This document shows positions 57,501-63,837 of a stretch of 64,000 bases of DNA, one piece after another. The notes beneath the pieces are model-generated. The model was given only the letters and a program-made list of their open reading frames with translations. It was not told the DNA's origin and ran no database searches. The stretch covers positions 25,239,936 to 25,303,935 of the forward strand of contig CAIIXF020000006.1 in the NCBI GenBank assembly GCA_903813345.2, read 5' to 3'. Each line of letters opens with the position of its first letter. The stretch's first letter is position 1. Both the position numbers and the translations under genes were made by a program. This DNA is from Owenia fusiformis (taxonomy: Eukaryota > Annelida > Polychaeta > Sabellida > Oweniidae).

Positions 57501-58552
57501 TGTACTGAAAAATGAGAGAGTGATGATTAAGGAGAAAGGTTCTGATAAAGGAGACAAAAATTGATAAAGGAGAATGGTAATAATAAATGAAAGGTACGGA
57601 TAAAGGAGAAAGGTGCTAATTATAATTGAGAAATTAATAAAGGAGATGGGCATTAACAAGGAGAGAATTGATAAGAGAGAGGCACTAATAAAGGAGAAAG
57701 TAAGAAAGGAGATAGGTACAAGTTAAGGAGAAACTGATAAAGGAGAAAAATACAACTAAAGTACAGAGGCACTGATAAAGGAGATTGCTAAATGAGAAAG
57801 GTGCTTGGAAAAGAAAGAGATGCTGATAAAGGAGGGAGGCACTTATAAAGACTATAGGTACCAATAAAGGAGAAATGAACTTATAACGTACAGAGGTACT
57901 GATAAAGGAAAGGGGCACTTATAAAGGAGATAGGCATTGCTAAAAGAGAAAGGTACTTGGAAAGGGAAGAGAAGCTGATAAAGGAGGGAGGCACTTATAA
58001 AGACTATAGGTACCAATAAAGGAGAAATGAACTTATAACGTACAGAGGTACTGATAAAGGAAAGGGGCACTTATAAAGGAGATAGGCTTTGCTAAAAGAG
58101 AAATGTGCTAGGAAAGGGAAGATATGCTGATAAAGGAGGGAGGCACTTATAAAGAAGATAGGTACCAATAAAGGAGAGAGGAATTAATAAAATACAGAAG
58201 AAGCATTGATAAAGGAAAGAGGCACTCCTAAACATCCAGTAGCTAGGAACATCTATGTGAACACAACTGAAAATGTTATTTCATACCATGTTGAGGCTTA
58301 CTATACTCTACAGAAGGCTGTTGTATATTCACAGCTCTCTCATCATGTGAATCAAGTAGAGGGGTATATTCATCAACATCCAACTTCGTTCCTGGACTAT
58401 GAGCACCACTGGGACCATTTGCACCACTGGGACTGCGTAGACTAGGCTTTTTATCAAGGACAGGTTCTAATGGTGGCTCCTCTGTAGTTGACAGTATCAC
58501 ATCATAAATGGTTCCAACCAACAGTAGAAATCCAAACACACTCAGTATGGAA
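21568..58552 (-). CDS. nrf-6-like: NRF-6-type acyltransferase-3 membrane protein (10 exons, 5'-partial)
   Basis: Multi-pass membrane O-acyltransferase-like protein of the nose-resistant-to-fluoxetine group. Exons in transcript order: 58287-58552, 55236-55403, 54542-54635, 53682-53780, 53186-53351, 52411-52490, 51673-51798, 50981-51104, 24320-24506, 21568-21821. Every junction is GT-AG and phase-consistent, giving about 521 codons to a TGA. Recognisable segments include SILSVFGFLLLVGTIYDV (first helix after the N-terminal NRF region), HGIRFLSMTWVILGHTYVF with the Arg and His expected of acyltransferase-3 enzymes, FFSVDAFFFLR, KPYTRIGPYLIGIVVGYIL, and a final helix ending LEAPFMRLEKIIF. The N-terminal NRF domain and start codon are not found up to 64000 and must lie upstream. 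The substrate is unknown; C. elegans relatives act in lipid transport. The intron before the last two exons is about 26.5 kb and hosts two genes on the other strand. Confidence 0.93.
21904..22994. mobile_element. Foldback element with TTAA ends, about 1.09 kb
   Basis: About 200 bp at 21904-22105 return inverted at about 22795-22994. The outermost word TTAAAGGAATATTCCTTGCC includes its own palindrome. TTAA at both outer ends fits a TTAA-targeting (piggyBac-like) MITE, but the TTAA could also be part of the repeat. There is no coding capacity. It lies in the last acyltransferase intron. Confidence 0.75.
23700..24317. repeat. Minisatellite copying the 5' splice donor of the adjacent exon
   Basis: Imperfect units of about 36 bp (GGTTAGTGTTAGCTATATAG and variants GTGTACTGTACCC or GTGAACTTTACCC) run up to the exon at 24320-24506. 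On the minus strand the functional donor reads GAG|GTAAAGTTCACTA. The same GTAAAGTTCACTA recurs inside the array near 23860, 24083 and 24245. The array therefore includes copies of the splice donor, placed downstream of it in the transcript. Confidence 0.8.
24540..24868 (+). repeat. Dispersed repeat X (uninterrupted copy)
   Basis: Begins TTAATTATGGAGAGCTGATA and includes ATATCATGCATGATAGACTG and TTGGGCTATTCAAATAAAGG. A second copy at about 39442-40730 is split by two MITEs. Its 3' part (from ATTGTGCCAATATTT) also recurs at about 27890-27990. It serves as the empty-site reference for the nested insertions. Confidence 0.75.
24870..27858. mobile_element. Long member of the GATGCGAGTAG element family, about 3 kb
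   Basis: Left end GATGCGAGTAGAAATAATC, right end CTACTCGCATC. It is inserted in repeat X sequence: left flank ACATAAT, right flank TAATTACATTT, consistent with a TAAT duplication. Two 0.4-kb relatives sharing both ends lie at about 59950-60345 and 61205-61640. No transposase-like open frame. It contains a local tandem repeat (26485-26612) and an NRF1-like palindrome TGCGCACGCGCA near 27066. Confidence 0.65.
26485..26612. repeat. Three tandem units of about 42 bp
   Basis: ACATGATCAAACTGGGTATT with TGATCATCAACAATG repeats about three times inside the 3-kb element. Confidence 0.75.
27950..28205 (+). repeat. Duplicated flank and truncated CTGTACTC MITE
   Basis: Matches 43078-43300, including the non-MITE flank (TATATTTGACCACATTTTAA) and the left half of the MITE intact at 43182-43655. 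The MITE half here (from 28099) stops at about 28205 and joins directly to sequence that corresponds to 47459 onward in the second gene copy. This marks a segmental-duplication junction. Confidence 0.75.
28278..30078. mobile_element. 1.8-kb element with TAGACT...AGTCTA ends
   Basis: The left end is a hairpin (AGACTCCAGAT then ATCTGGAGTCT). The right end repeats ATCTGGAGTCT before AATTGAACTTGTTCAATT and AGTCTA. It contains a TTC microsatellite (28306-28325), a tRNA-like block on the minus strand (28766-28836), three variants of a CCGACTTCCGGTTCGGAAGT module (29050-29710) and a TCCTATCC-rich tract (29790-29950). No open frame of note. It lies upstream of gene copy 1 and is absent from the matching place at copy 2. 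Confidence 0.6.
28766..28836 (-). tRNA. tRNA-like block, probably a SINE head or pseudogene
   Basis: On the minus strand it reads GTAGCTCAGCGGTAGCGC (A-box region) followed by a T-arm-like GGATTCGATCCCCGG. The T-stem has an A/C mismatch and the anticodon stem does not pair properly. There is no convincing anticodon and it lies inside a repeat element. Not likely a working tRNA gene. Confidence 0.35.
30466..32908 (-). mobile_element. 5'-truncated non-LTR retrotransposon (LINE), Jockey/CR1-like
   Basis: On the minus strand it runs from the region between endonuclease and reverse transcriptase (PWINKKIK), through RT, to a 3' UTR ending in a TAAGAATAATAAAAAT-type tail near 30466. The endonuclease domain is missing, as expected of 5' truncation. 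A stop codon at 32677-32679 breaks the frame before the RT domain. It is inserted just upstream of gene copy 1 and absent at copy 2. Confidence 0.85.
30694..32643 (-). CDS. LINE reverse transcriptase (partial ORF2)
   Basis: 649-residue uninterrupted frame. RT motifs appear in order: ENYRPITLLS, DISAAFDTVPH (box A with catalytic Asp), SGVPQGSVIGPLMFLIYIND, and YADDTSLY (catalytic Asp pair). Near the C-terminus a CPCG...H...C cluster resembles the zinc-knuckle tail of Jockey/CR1-type ORF2 proteins. The frame upstream continues to 32908 across one stop (32677-32679). The long intact RT suggests recent insertion, but without endonuclease it should not move on its own. Confidence 0.88.
   Translation of the reverse strand: MVFPNFPKRCNQEIDNITTTPDEINKIIQSLERDKACGLDGINNRMVKIASATLSIQLSSLFNFIFQKSEFPDCWKLGNISPIHKKSDRSFVENYRPITLLSTFSKIFEKVLHARIMKHLMDNDLLYKFQSGFLPGHNTELQLLAITDYIYHQMEQGNCINSVYLDISAAFDTVPHSLLIHKMKSYGINGKTIDLCDSYLRNRKVCVSINDQHSKFSDNNFFNSGVPQGSVIGPLMFLIYINDLPDNLDSEAYIYADDTSLYSFFHPSNAQTDQIQNDLNKINLWSKKWFLKFKPSKSAQVIFHSNRIKNFQKTPLYFDGEIIPCNHLGFILDENLTYEDHINYLSRKVQKLLNPLKYLSNSIRSKHLETMYSSYVASNFDYCSALYGSASLVLLAKLDKLHYQAGVVCAGVLHGSDTSKVFQCLNWKTLRQRRNEKNVRIMFKINKRNVAQYICNIFDKYKNPATRLLRHSMPYNIPTNVSVRLLKAPVLNIIKQWNNLSQLIRELPTISSFKNAVRSTILPNINFIPTTKLNLTRSNEKILNRLRVDFFLKEHFFSHNFIGVTDNKCPCGSPENTKHFLLSCPRHTDDRTNMITALRQNNLLYDENIYTNRNDQVKYLLYENTLSRDSQNLLLNIVLNFVRSYTFTH
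32930..33360 (+). promoter_or_regulatory. Conserved upstream block of gene copy 1 with predicted 3' splice site
   Basis: Closely matches 47547-48185 upstream of copy 2, except that about 220 bp present there are missing here. A pyrimidine-rich tract ends TTTCATACAG|GC at 33262, in the same place as TTTATTTCAG|GC in copy 2. The 5' UTR is therefore probably spliced, with the coding exon starting at 33263. An in-frame TAG just upstream of the ATG supports the chosen start. Confidence 0.5.
33361..34398 (+). CDS. PSI-domain plus GT42/DUF115-like putative glycosyltransferase, copy 1
   Basis: 345 aa in one coding exon. Residues 10-28 form a single membrane anchor, giving a type II (Golgi-like) topology. 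Residues 56-107 hold eight cysteines, including CGWC, spaced like a PSI module. From residue 111 the pattern follows bacterial GT42 sialyltransferases and DUF115 proteins: VFGNGPSLKGFDF (115-127), KISTGALSA (224-232), LGYEKILLLGIDMNY (238-252). NxS/T sequons occur at 77, 106, 257 and 274. At the position of the GT42 catalytic His there is NYFFSNYQ with no His, so donor and reaction are uncertain. It is nested antisense in an acyltransferase intron and paired with 48186-49217. A foldback element begins 46 bp after the stop and supplies the nearest AATAAA (34617-34622). Confidence 0.8.
   Translation: MRCTNSKIRMYTAVLIVVSVALSLYVLSGWRDKPIKTLETVHRAWSDISRLSTGMCESIFNRKGCLDAPECGWCVNNDTQSCVHGTIDRAANHQCSKWCFEHNYGNCSIYKKLIVFGNGPSLKGFDFLKTKGVDTLGMNLAFRYWKEIDWWPKYYASFDTVVNIAHIPELMEMIENSDKRGMRLFFTRSNIAKEVPKLKSHPKVKFFEYIKAGKDQNMVKVTRKISTGALSARVGQYLGYEKILLLGIDMNYIEHINGSTSKGKQLIMKETPKNNSNYFFSNYQVKGDVYNIPNNEKVHITAFEHILADVKKHPEFNVEYFNGSPVSRLKGIGFKFMTFEDFMKL
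34445..39326. mobile_element. 4.88-kb foldback element with arms of about 0.63-0.73 kb
   Basis: Arms at about 34445-35175 and 38692-39326 are inverted copies, with outer ends GGACGATTCTCGGTTTGGAG and GGAGGATTCTCGGTTTGGAG. Gene copy 2 shows the uninterrupted site (ACTTTAAA|TTTGCTATT at 49264/49265), which places the insertion exactly. No target duplication is obvious. The 3.5-kb interior has no transposase-like frame, so it is non-autonomous. An arm fragment of the same family lies at 43855-44012. Confidence 0.88.
37160..37274. repeat. 115-bp hairpin nested in the foldback element
   Basis: Outer 26 bases (TTCACATCGAGCATAATAAG...) return inverted with two mismatches. Probably a miniature element inserted in, or part of, the foldback interior. 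Confidence 0.7.
39505..40366. mobile_element. 862-bp TA-flanked element, CAGTA/CAATA ends
   Basis: Ends CAATAGAACCTGTGTAAGTG and, read inward from the right, CAGTAGATCCTGCTAAGTG, with TA on both sides. The interior has GTTCCACTTACAGAGG-type words. It is related to the CAGTAAAACCT MITEs. The copy of repeat X at 24540 shows the site without it. Confidence 0.8.
40401..40557. mobile_element. 157-bp TA-flanked MITE
   Basis: Inserted in repeat X between TA (40399-40400) and TA (40558-40559). It is much more GC-rich than its surroundings, with GCCGTTTCGGTGCCG-like words recurring inverted. Ends begin CACCCCCAA and CACAGCCAA. The matching site in the copy at 24540 lacks it. Confidence 0.8.
41080..41242. 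mobile_element. CAGGCCC-family hAT-like MITE
   Basis: Inverted relative of 52950-53148. Ends CAGGCCCTGGCC and GGCTACAGGCCTG, with homopolymer C tracts inside. The flanks TATAGTAG and AGTAGGGT only partly match. Confidence 0.65.
41821..42107. repeat. 44-46-bp inverted repeat enclosing CCAAT/CRE-like sites
   Basis: 41821-41864 (ATACCTATGATGATGTATAG...) returns inverted at 42063-42107, nearly perfect. Between the arms at about 41990-42030 are an inverted CCAAT box (GATTGG), a full TGACGTCA and GCGGGCGCGGGC, a promoter-like cluster in otherwise AT-rich DNA. No transcript unit could be tied to it. Confidence 0.65.
42826..43008. repeat. Tandem array of palindromic TTTATGCCGGGCATAAA units
   Basis: About six units of 30-33 bp, each centred on a palindrome ATTTTATGCCSGGCATAAAT and joined by TTTGGAACAA. 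Flanking units (42760-42825) are more degenerate. Open frames on both strands across it are repeat artefacts. Confidence 0.88.
43182..43655. mobile_element. 474-bp TA-flanked MITE with CTGTACTC ends
   Basis: TA before and after, ends CTGTACTC and GAGTACAG. The interior has repeated AATTTCGCGGCTATTATATT words. Its left half and flank recur at 27950-28205. Confidence 0.75.
43855..44012. mobile_element. Fragment of the 34445-39326 foldback arm
   Basis: Shares, with moderate decay, the inner part of the right arm (GGTAAGGCACTATCAAGTCC here against GGTAGGGCACTATAAAGTCA at 38696). The ends of the parent element are missing. Confidence 0.7.
44611..44713. repeat. Perfect 25-bp hairpin with 53-nt loop
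   Basis: 44611-44635 and 44689-44713 are exact reverse complements (TATGACCTGAATCGATTGCA...). The stem is not AT-simple. It could be a tiny foldback element or a small-RNA precursor. Confidence 0.8.
45015..45648. mobile_element. Palindromic MITE, copy 2 (right end truncated)
   Basis: Starts AAAGGTCCATGTGCAGTATG like 4589-5268. The central section matches that copy in reverse orientation, and the right arm stops about 95 bp short. Confidence 0.7.
45775..45940. repeat. Degenerate CAAGTTAC tandem repeat
   Basis: The octamer CAAGTTAC and variants recur about ten times. No coding meaning is assigned to the open frames across it. Confidence 0.6.
46292..46516 (+). CDS. Possible orphan first exon of a type II membrane or collagen-like protein
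   Basis: 74-residue frame starting with a strong initiation context (AAGATGG). Residues 17-45 are hydrophobic (INCLLVGVSLNFLVPLIIYI), followed by polar sequence and RAARQR. A splice donor (CAAAG|GTGAAC) lies at 46512/46513, four bases before the stop. The layout resembles the N-terminal membrane region of invertebrate cuticle-type collagens, but no Gly-X-Y exons were found downstream. It may be a pseudo-exon or chance. Confidence 0.25.
   Translation: MAETRKHMAFEYNLTIKINCLLVGVSLNFLVPLIIYITRLTVVMQIETVNILEWELESSENVTEKLTKRAARQR
46517..47455. other. No gene recognised
   Basis: AT-rich intronic sequence. A word GTTAAACCTGTTTAATGGAA near 47325 may be a decayed CAGTAAAACCT element. Confidence 0.4.
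47459..48185 (+). promoter_or_regulatory. Conserved upstream region of gene copy 2 with predicted 3' splice site
   Basis: Matches 28206-28265 plus 32930-33360 upstream of copy 1, where two mobile elements intervene. It contains about 220 bp (47700-47930) missing from copy 1. The acceptor TTTATTTCAG|GC lies at 48092. An in-frame TAA precedes the ATG. Confidence 0.5.
48186..49217 (+). CDS. PSI-domain plus GT42/DUF115-like putative glycosyltransferase, copy 2
   Basis: 343 aa, colinear with 33361-34398 and about 94% identical. By eye there are roughly 20 synonymous and 25 replacement base changes plus a 6-bp deletion that shortens the membrane anchor by two residues. All eight PSI-region cysteines and the GNGPSLKGFDF and LGYEKILLLGID motifs are kept. 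Before ISTG copy 1 has R-K while copy 2 has Q-E; in GT42 enzymes an Arg sits there. No frameshift or stop, so both copies look functional. It is nested antisense in the same acyltransferase intron. The 3' flank is the uninterrupted version of the one disrupted at copy 1. Confidence 0.8.
   Translation: MRCTNSKIRMYSAVLMVVSVALYVLSGWRDEPIKTLETLHRARSDISRLSTGMCESIFNRKGCLDVPECGWCVNNDTQSCVHGTIDRAANHQCSKWCFEHNYGNCSMYKKLIVFGNGPSLKGFDFLKTKGVDTLGMNLAFRYWKEIDWWPTYYASFDTVVNIAHIPELTEMIENSDKRGMRLFFTRSNIAKEVPKLKSHPKVKFYENIKAGKTQNMVKVTQEISTGALSARVGQYLGYEKILLLGIDMNYVERINGSTSKGKQLLMKETPKNNSNYFFSNYQVKGDVYNVPNNEKVHITAFKQILADAKKHPEFNVEYFNGSPVSRLKGIGFKFMTFEDFMKL
49466..50206. mobile_element. 741-bp element with ATCCCAACGAAC inverted ends
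   Basis: Left ATCCCAACGAACAAA, right TTCGTTCGTTGGGAT. Near the right end is a GGAC/GACT tetranucleotide run (about 50116-50165). The open frame at 49689-49967 shows no domain. Confidence 0.7.
50207..50980. other. Intronic sequence, nothing recognised
   Basis: AT-rich stretch up to the acyltransferase donor at 50980. Contains short ACAGACAGAC and TGGATGGTTGGATG runs near 50800. Confidence 0.4.
52950..53148. mobile_element. hAT-type MITE with perfect 8-bp target duplication
   Basis: GCTAGATG occurs immediately before (52942-52949) and after (53149-53156). Ends CAGGCCCGTAGCC and GGCTACGGGCCTG are inverted. The interior has several runs of 7-9 G. An 8-bp duplication with CAG-type ends is the hAT signature. 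It ends 37 bp downstream of the acyltransferase exon at 53186-53351 in transcript order. Confidence 0.88.
53781..54110. repeat. 40-bp minisatellite containing the exon's 3' splice site
   Basis: On the minus strand each unit ends AAATGTTTCAG|TGG. CTGAAACAT on the + strand occurs at 53781, 53821, 53861, 53901, 53941, 53981, 54021 and 54061, plus a variant at 54101, exactly 40 bp apart. The one at 53781 is the acceptor used for exon 53682-53780. Further degenerate units continue to about 54285. Confidence 0.93.
54391..54499. mobile_element. MITE with TGTCACCACCA ends (copy 2)
   Basis: Perfect 11-bp inverted ends TGTCACCACCA and TGGTGGTGACA. It is 109 bp, with an internal AAGTTGGAGACTATA word. 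Confidence 0.75.
56570..56697. mobile_element. MITE with TGTCAC ends (copy 3)
   Basis: Ends TGTCACAAATTG and TGGTGGTGACA, and shares AAGTTGGAGACTATA with the copy at 54391-54499. It lies directly before the 27-bp array. Confidence 0.65.
56752..57506. repeat. 27-bp minisatellite, about 28 units, each with a GTAAGT motif
   Basis: Core TTATTGTACTTACAGAGG followed by a variable GTGCTCACTG, GCCCTCAATG or GCACTCACTG. On the minus (transcribed) strand each unit reads TCT|GTAAGTACAA, a full +1 to +6 match to the 5' splice consensus. Unit length divisible by three makes all frames open in places; these are not genes. It lies in the intron between exons 58287-58552 and 55236-55403. Confidence 0.93.
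57520..58225. repeat. Degenerate GATAAAGGAGA repeat with higher-order units
   Basis: Short GATAAAGGAGAAAGGT-type units. A larger unit of about 160 bp (GCTGATAAAGGAGGGAGGCA...) recurs near 57820, 57971 and 58126. It reaches within about 60 bp of the acyltransferase exon at 58287. Confidence 0.8.
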
Positions 58553-59329
58553 CTACAATAATAGATAAAACATTTTTACATTATATGAATTCATTAGGTT
58601 CCAATTATTTGATGTAAATGGATGGCTGATCAGATCTTGATGTATCAATTTTGGTAAAAGTAAATACATTAAGGAAGGCCGGGGTAAAATTCTCACTTTC
58701 ATTATTGCTATAACCTGAAAACATTTGTTCCTTTTCAATAACTTTTGCAAATAAAACATTGAAATCATACTTAGGTCAGCAGCTGAGCAAATTTAAAAAA
58801 ATAAGTTTGTCCCCTAAGTTTCCCACTGGATTCATGTAGAGCAAGGTCTTGGGCTTATTTTGAGCTTGGGTTCTCTGTTCTAGCCCCGGCAACGAATGTG
58901 AAAAATGGTCCTATAGGTGGCACCCCCTACAATTCACCCCCAAACTTAAAACTAATTATTATTTTCATAATTGAAACATAAAGACATCTCAAATAGCTTA
59001 AATTGATCAATGGTACATTAAATTATGCATTAAAAATTTTTTCAATGTGTGAAAATCATAATTTATGGAGAAATAGTTGATTAACCCCTTAAAACGCCCC
59101 CTATTTTAAAGGGGATACTTAAGTTAACTTCCGTAACTTTTGTGTTATTCAGGATTTGGGCTTAAAAATATTCCTGAATATGTACAATTATGGTGTTGAG
59201 AGACTGCAGTAACCCTATGTTCATAGCTTTATAACTTTTTCAGAAAAAAAAATAAAACGTATTTCCATATAATTTGGATTTGTATTATTTTCAGATAAAC
59301 CATCATCTATACTTTTTAATTTACTTTCC
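58553..59329. other. Intronic, nothing recognised
   Basis: Upstream intron of the acyltransferase gene. No NRF-domain exon with proper splice sites was found here or further right. Confidence 0.4.
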
Positions 59330-59480
59330 ATACCTTATACCCATGCATAGTATTAATACTTTTCTTTCATTTTAGACCAATATAGATGACTGTAGTTCAC
59401 TTAAAATAAATAATAATAAAAAATTTAAGCAGAAATTATTGATTTACCTCTTTAAATACCCCTTTTAAGGGATACATACA
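59330..59480. repeat. Left arm of a large inverted pair
   Basis: CCCATGCATAGTATTAATAC through the CCCCTTTTAAGGG region matches 63838-64000 in inverted orientation. The two arms enclose about 4.4 kb, and the right arm runs past the window end. Confidence 0.65.
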
Positions 59481-59949
59481 CTATAGCTTCTATAACTCAC
59501 TGTAACTTATGTTTCGTTCAATATTTAGGCTTGAAAATATGCTTGAATTTGAAGACTTGTGTGTGTGGGAGACTTAATAGTTAACCTTTGCTTCTAAATA
59601 AATAAATAATTTACCATATGCTGTTGTCTTTGTAAATTATCTCAAATTCAGATTCTGTTGTCATTGACGATAGCGAAGACGCTATATTGTGGCGATTCAC
59701 GACCCCATAGAAATTTGGATTTCATATAATACATCATCACATGAGCTTAATACATGCACAGAATTAGTGATGATAAAATCCCATGAGAAACGAGGACCAA
59801 GTGATTAAAGAGTTGAAGCGACAGTTATGTCCGCCATTTGTGACAACGGTATCTGACTTTATCAAATACTCAGCTTGACCCATTGGAATATGGCTTCGTT
59901 CTTGAAAATGATCTTGATACAAAGGATATTCTGTATATCACCTGATGAT

Positions 59950-60345
59950 CTGATTTTACAATGTAATAAACCAGATGCGAATAGGCAGTTACCAGTTTCA
60001 CCGCCAGGAGGCTAATTTCGGGGCCAATAACATGGCAGGGTATTAGAAAGTTCCCCTAAACTTGAATATTCATCAGCTTTAGTGTTTCATTTTTCATATC
60101 ACCTTATGTATCTGATAGTTATACACAGTACAAATTAAAAAATATGCCCAGTAAAAGAAAATATTATCTGTCCAATACAAGCAAAGATATTTCACTTCTT
60201 GTGATTTTATTAACATGGGGTCTATGGGGAATCTCTTCGACCTAGAAATTGCATTTTCAAAGAAAATTAAATTTTCAAAGTTGCAAAAACACATTCTTAG
60301 ATGTAATTTTGCATGTAGATTTCAAATATGGTATCACTTTGACTT
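59950..60345 (-). mobile_element. Short relative of the GATGCGAGTAG element
   Basis: Inverted relative to 61205-61640. Shares the GCATTTTCAAAG...AAATTTTCAAAG and CATGGGGTCTATGGGGA segments and the GATGCGAATAGG end. Confidence 0.6.
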
Positions 60346-60779
60346 AATTTTTAATTTTTTTTTACTTCCATCTAATTTATTATATAGTAAGTGTGGTACA
60401 AAACAGATTATGTGAACTGAACAAAATTAATTGTTGCATGTTTTGTAAGTGCAAGGGAAGTGGCAACTGTAATTACCATCTAATCAAGCTTTTAGAAAGT
60501 GTTGTAAGTAATGCATGAACTTATTAATCTGATGTCACTGTGATACTGTATGTATGTTTTTTCGAAGAATCATCATAACACAACTAGCAGAAAGTATTTT
60601 TCTTCGTATGTTGTATCTTTGTATCTATTGGTCAGGAAGATGAGAAATTATATATATATTTGTTAAAGTGTACATGCATTATTATTTCTCCATAAACAAA
60701 GAAAGGTATTTATTGGTTGTGTTGCAGGAATTGTGCCAGCACAACCCAGTCAATAAGGTCAGCACAATACAAAAATATT

Positions 60780-62590
60780 ACACATACCATATCCCTAGTT
60801 GGTTTTTCAATAGTCTTAACTGAACCCCTAGTAAGCTAAAGACTGAAAAAGGTGCTTTAATATCCTCTTTTGGTTCTTTGGTTATTTTATAGCCTTAGTG
60901 CTATCATAATATGCACTGGTTGTTTCATTGATTATATCCCTTATCAATTCCTTAGTATACCCAGAGAGCTTTAATTAGTTTCTAAATACCCATTAGTGCT
61001 TCCTAATATGCCTTGTAGTGCTCTTTAGGGGCTAACAGAACACCATGATGACCTACTTGGAACCATCATGAGCTTTCAAGAGAAAGCCCATCGAACCAAT
61101 CGGGGTATCTAGGAAACCATGAAGGAATACTGCAGCACCACAAGGCATACTAGGGGTCTCCAAGAGCTATGAATTTAAACACTTCCTGGGTATACTAGGG
61201 AATAGACTTTATGCGAGTAGAAATAATCTTGATTTACGTCATTAAATATTCAAAATTCAGTCAAAGTGATGTCATATTTGAAATCTACATGTTTAAGTAC
61301 ATCTAGAAATATGGTTTCGAAAATTGTCTATCAACTTTGAAAATTTAATTTTTTTGAAAATGTGACTTCTTGTTCGGGTTGAATCCTCATAGACCCCACG
61401 TTACAAAATCACAAAAAGTGAATTATCTTTTCTTGTATTGGACAGAATCTGATAACATTTTCTTTTACTGGACATATTTTAATTTGCATAACTATTAGAT
61501 ACATTAGGTTTATATGAAAATTGAACCACGCAAATAGATGTAATTTAAGTTAAAGGGAACTTTCTACTATACCCGCCATGCTATCTGACCCGAACGAGCC
61601 ACCTGGTGGTGAATCTAGTAACTACCTACTCGCATCTGCGTTATTTGCTAGAGGCTACATGGAACCAATGTGGGTGACAAAAGCACAACAAGGGCATCTT
61701 TGGGAATCACTAATTGATATTAAAGTACCAATTGTGGCTATCAAAGCACCAGCAAGGCATATTAGGGAATACTAGGGCAGATTTAGAAACCAATAGGGAT
61801 TATAAAAGCATCACTAAGCAAACTGAGGAATCACTTAGTGTTATTAAGGAACCAATTGTGGGTATCAAGTTCAATCAGAGCCAATTAGGGTATACTAGAT
61901 ATCACTTTAAAAGGAACCAATTTGGGATATTAAACCACAACCAGCCATACTCGGTTATTGCTAAGGTTATTTCATGAACCTGATAGGAGTTAAGCACAAC
62001 CAAGCATCACAAAGGTCTTTTAGGAAACATATGTTTAAAGCACAACCATACTACCAAGGAACCAATTTGGTGTATTAAACCACAACCAGGGCATACTACA
62101 TGTAGGTAATTGCTAAGGCTATTTAATGAACCATGACCATGAGGGAAATCAAAGCACAACCAAGCATACAGAGGAATCACAAAGGTCTATTAGGAACCAT
62201 ATGTTTAAAGCACAACCAGGATATACTAGGTTATTGCCTAGACTATTGATGAACCAATAAGGGTTATTAAAGCACAACCAGGGCATGCGATCTTATCACT
62301 AAGGCCATTACTAAAGCTATTAAAGAACCAAACAGGATTACTAAAACAACACCAAGCATTCTAAGTAGTTCCCAAGGGCAACTAAGGAATCAATAGGGGT
62401 TATTAAAGCACAACCAGACACCAAGCATTCTAAGCAGTCCCCAAGGGCTACTAAGGAATCAATAGGGGTTATTAAATTACAACCAGGGCATACTGGTTAT
62501 CAGTAAAGCTATTAAGGAATAAAAGGGGACTATTAAAGCACCTCCATGGCATTCTAGGGAATCACCAAAGGCTATAGAAGAGCTAATTGG
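60780..62590. repeat. Degenerate tandem repeats (GGTTATTAAAGCACAACCAG type)
   Basis: Loosely periodic units built from TTAAAGCACAACCAGG, CATACTAGGG and GGAACCAATAGGGG, roughly 40-80 bp each. They are interrupted at 61205-61640 by a mobile element. No gene. Confidence 0.65.
61205..61640 (+). mobile_element. Short GATGCGAGTAG-family element
   Basis: Left end TATGCGAGTAGAAATAATC, right end CTACCTACTCGCATCTG. Colinear with the two ends of the 3-kb element at 24870-27858, but lacking its middle. Confidence 0.7.
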
Positions 62591-62731
62591 AGCTATCTAT
62601 TCATCATTTTTGTATTGTGCTGACACAATATACTGGGTTTTGTTGGCACAATCACTTCAACACAACCAGTAAATATCTTTCTTTGTATGGAGAAATATTT
62701 AGATCTGTACACTTTAACTAATATATGCATA

Positions 62732-63321
62732 CAGGGTGTTTCATATGTATACATCCCCCATAAACTCATACATGTCATATTGCCACACCATCATGTTATA
62801 TATCATTTTGCTCCTTATGGAAAGTTACATAGGATTGCAAAGTTTCAGAATACAGCAGTATCCCTGAAAAAAGAAATACGCATCAAAGTATGTGGGTATG
62901 GGTCATTTCGAGGGGAATTTCTGGTGAGTTTGAAGGCACTTTTAAGGGGAAATTGAGTTTCTGTATTGCAAATTTCAAACAGTTGTCATCATGGCAGAGT
63001 TCAGTGCACATGAGTGTGACAGTTATGCGCAAAGATGTATAGATAGGATTCTTGCAGTGGCTTATGGAGAGGCCAGGGACCCTGGTGCGACCTCTATCAT
63101 TAAAATTGGATACGAGAAAAAGTGCACAGATCACCAGGAAATGCCCTCTAAATGACCCCGTACCCGCAATCTTTGATACAATGTATCTTTTTTCAGGGAT
63201 ACACCTTGATTCTGAAACTTTGCAATCCTATGTAACTTTCGATATGATACATAAAATGATAGGGTAGCAATGCTAGATGTATGAGTTTATGGGGGGGGGT
63301 GCAAAGATATGAAAAACCCTG
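62732..63321. mobile_element. 590-bp foldback MITE with CAGGGT ends
   Basis: About 150 bp at each end are inverted copies, from CAGGGTGTTTCATAT inward to TTTCAGAAT...TATCCCTGAAAAAAGA. The central 290 bp are single copy, with no open frame of note. Confidence 0.75.
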
Positions 63322-63837
63322 CATGTACATTATAACTTCTCATCTTTCAGATCACTTGATGAAGCAAACAAAGAGAAATAAATGTACCTCTTGATTGTGT
63401 TGATGTGATTGTGCCACAATTCAGTCATTGTAACAGCACAATCCAAAAAACCAAAATGTTAAGTAGTAATTGTTTTAATTACTTTACATGTTAGTAAGTA
63501 ACCTGCAAGGAGAGATTGAATCTTTAATTATATAAGCCCATACATTGGTTCATCCTCTTGGAATGCATGCTAGAGTATTTAAAACTCAGTTATTGGATTG
63601 TGGATCTTGGTGAAAACACAGACTTAATGGTCGCTAGGAGATATATCAGGTTTGGGGTTGTCTCATGATGTAAAATCGACTATAATTTTGCTTTTATTCA
63701 GAAATGTTGGATGGTTTACATTTGCTATTAATATTAAACTCACCATTATGAATACCAGCATATTAAAACATTCATTGCCAAACATCATAAGCTTTCAATG
63801 CATGTGAATTTCAAAAATATTTCCTTAGTCTTCCACA

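Noticed and set aside
56703-57564. Three long open frames (198-270 aa) on both strands
   Set aside because: The 27-bp tandem unit is divisible by three and lacks stops in several frames; the products are pure repeats.
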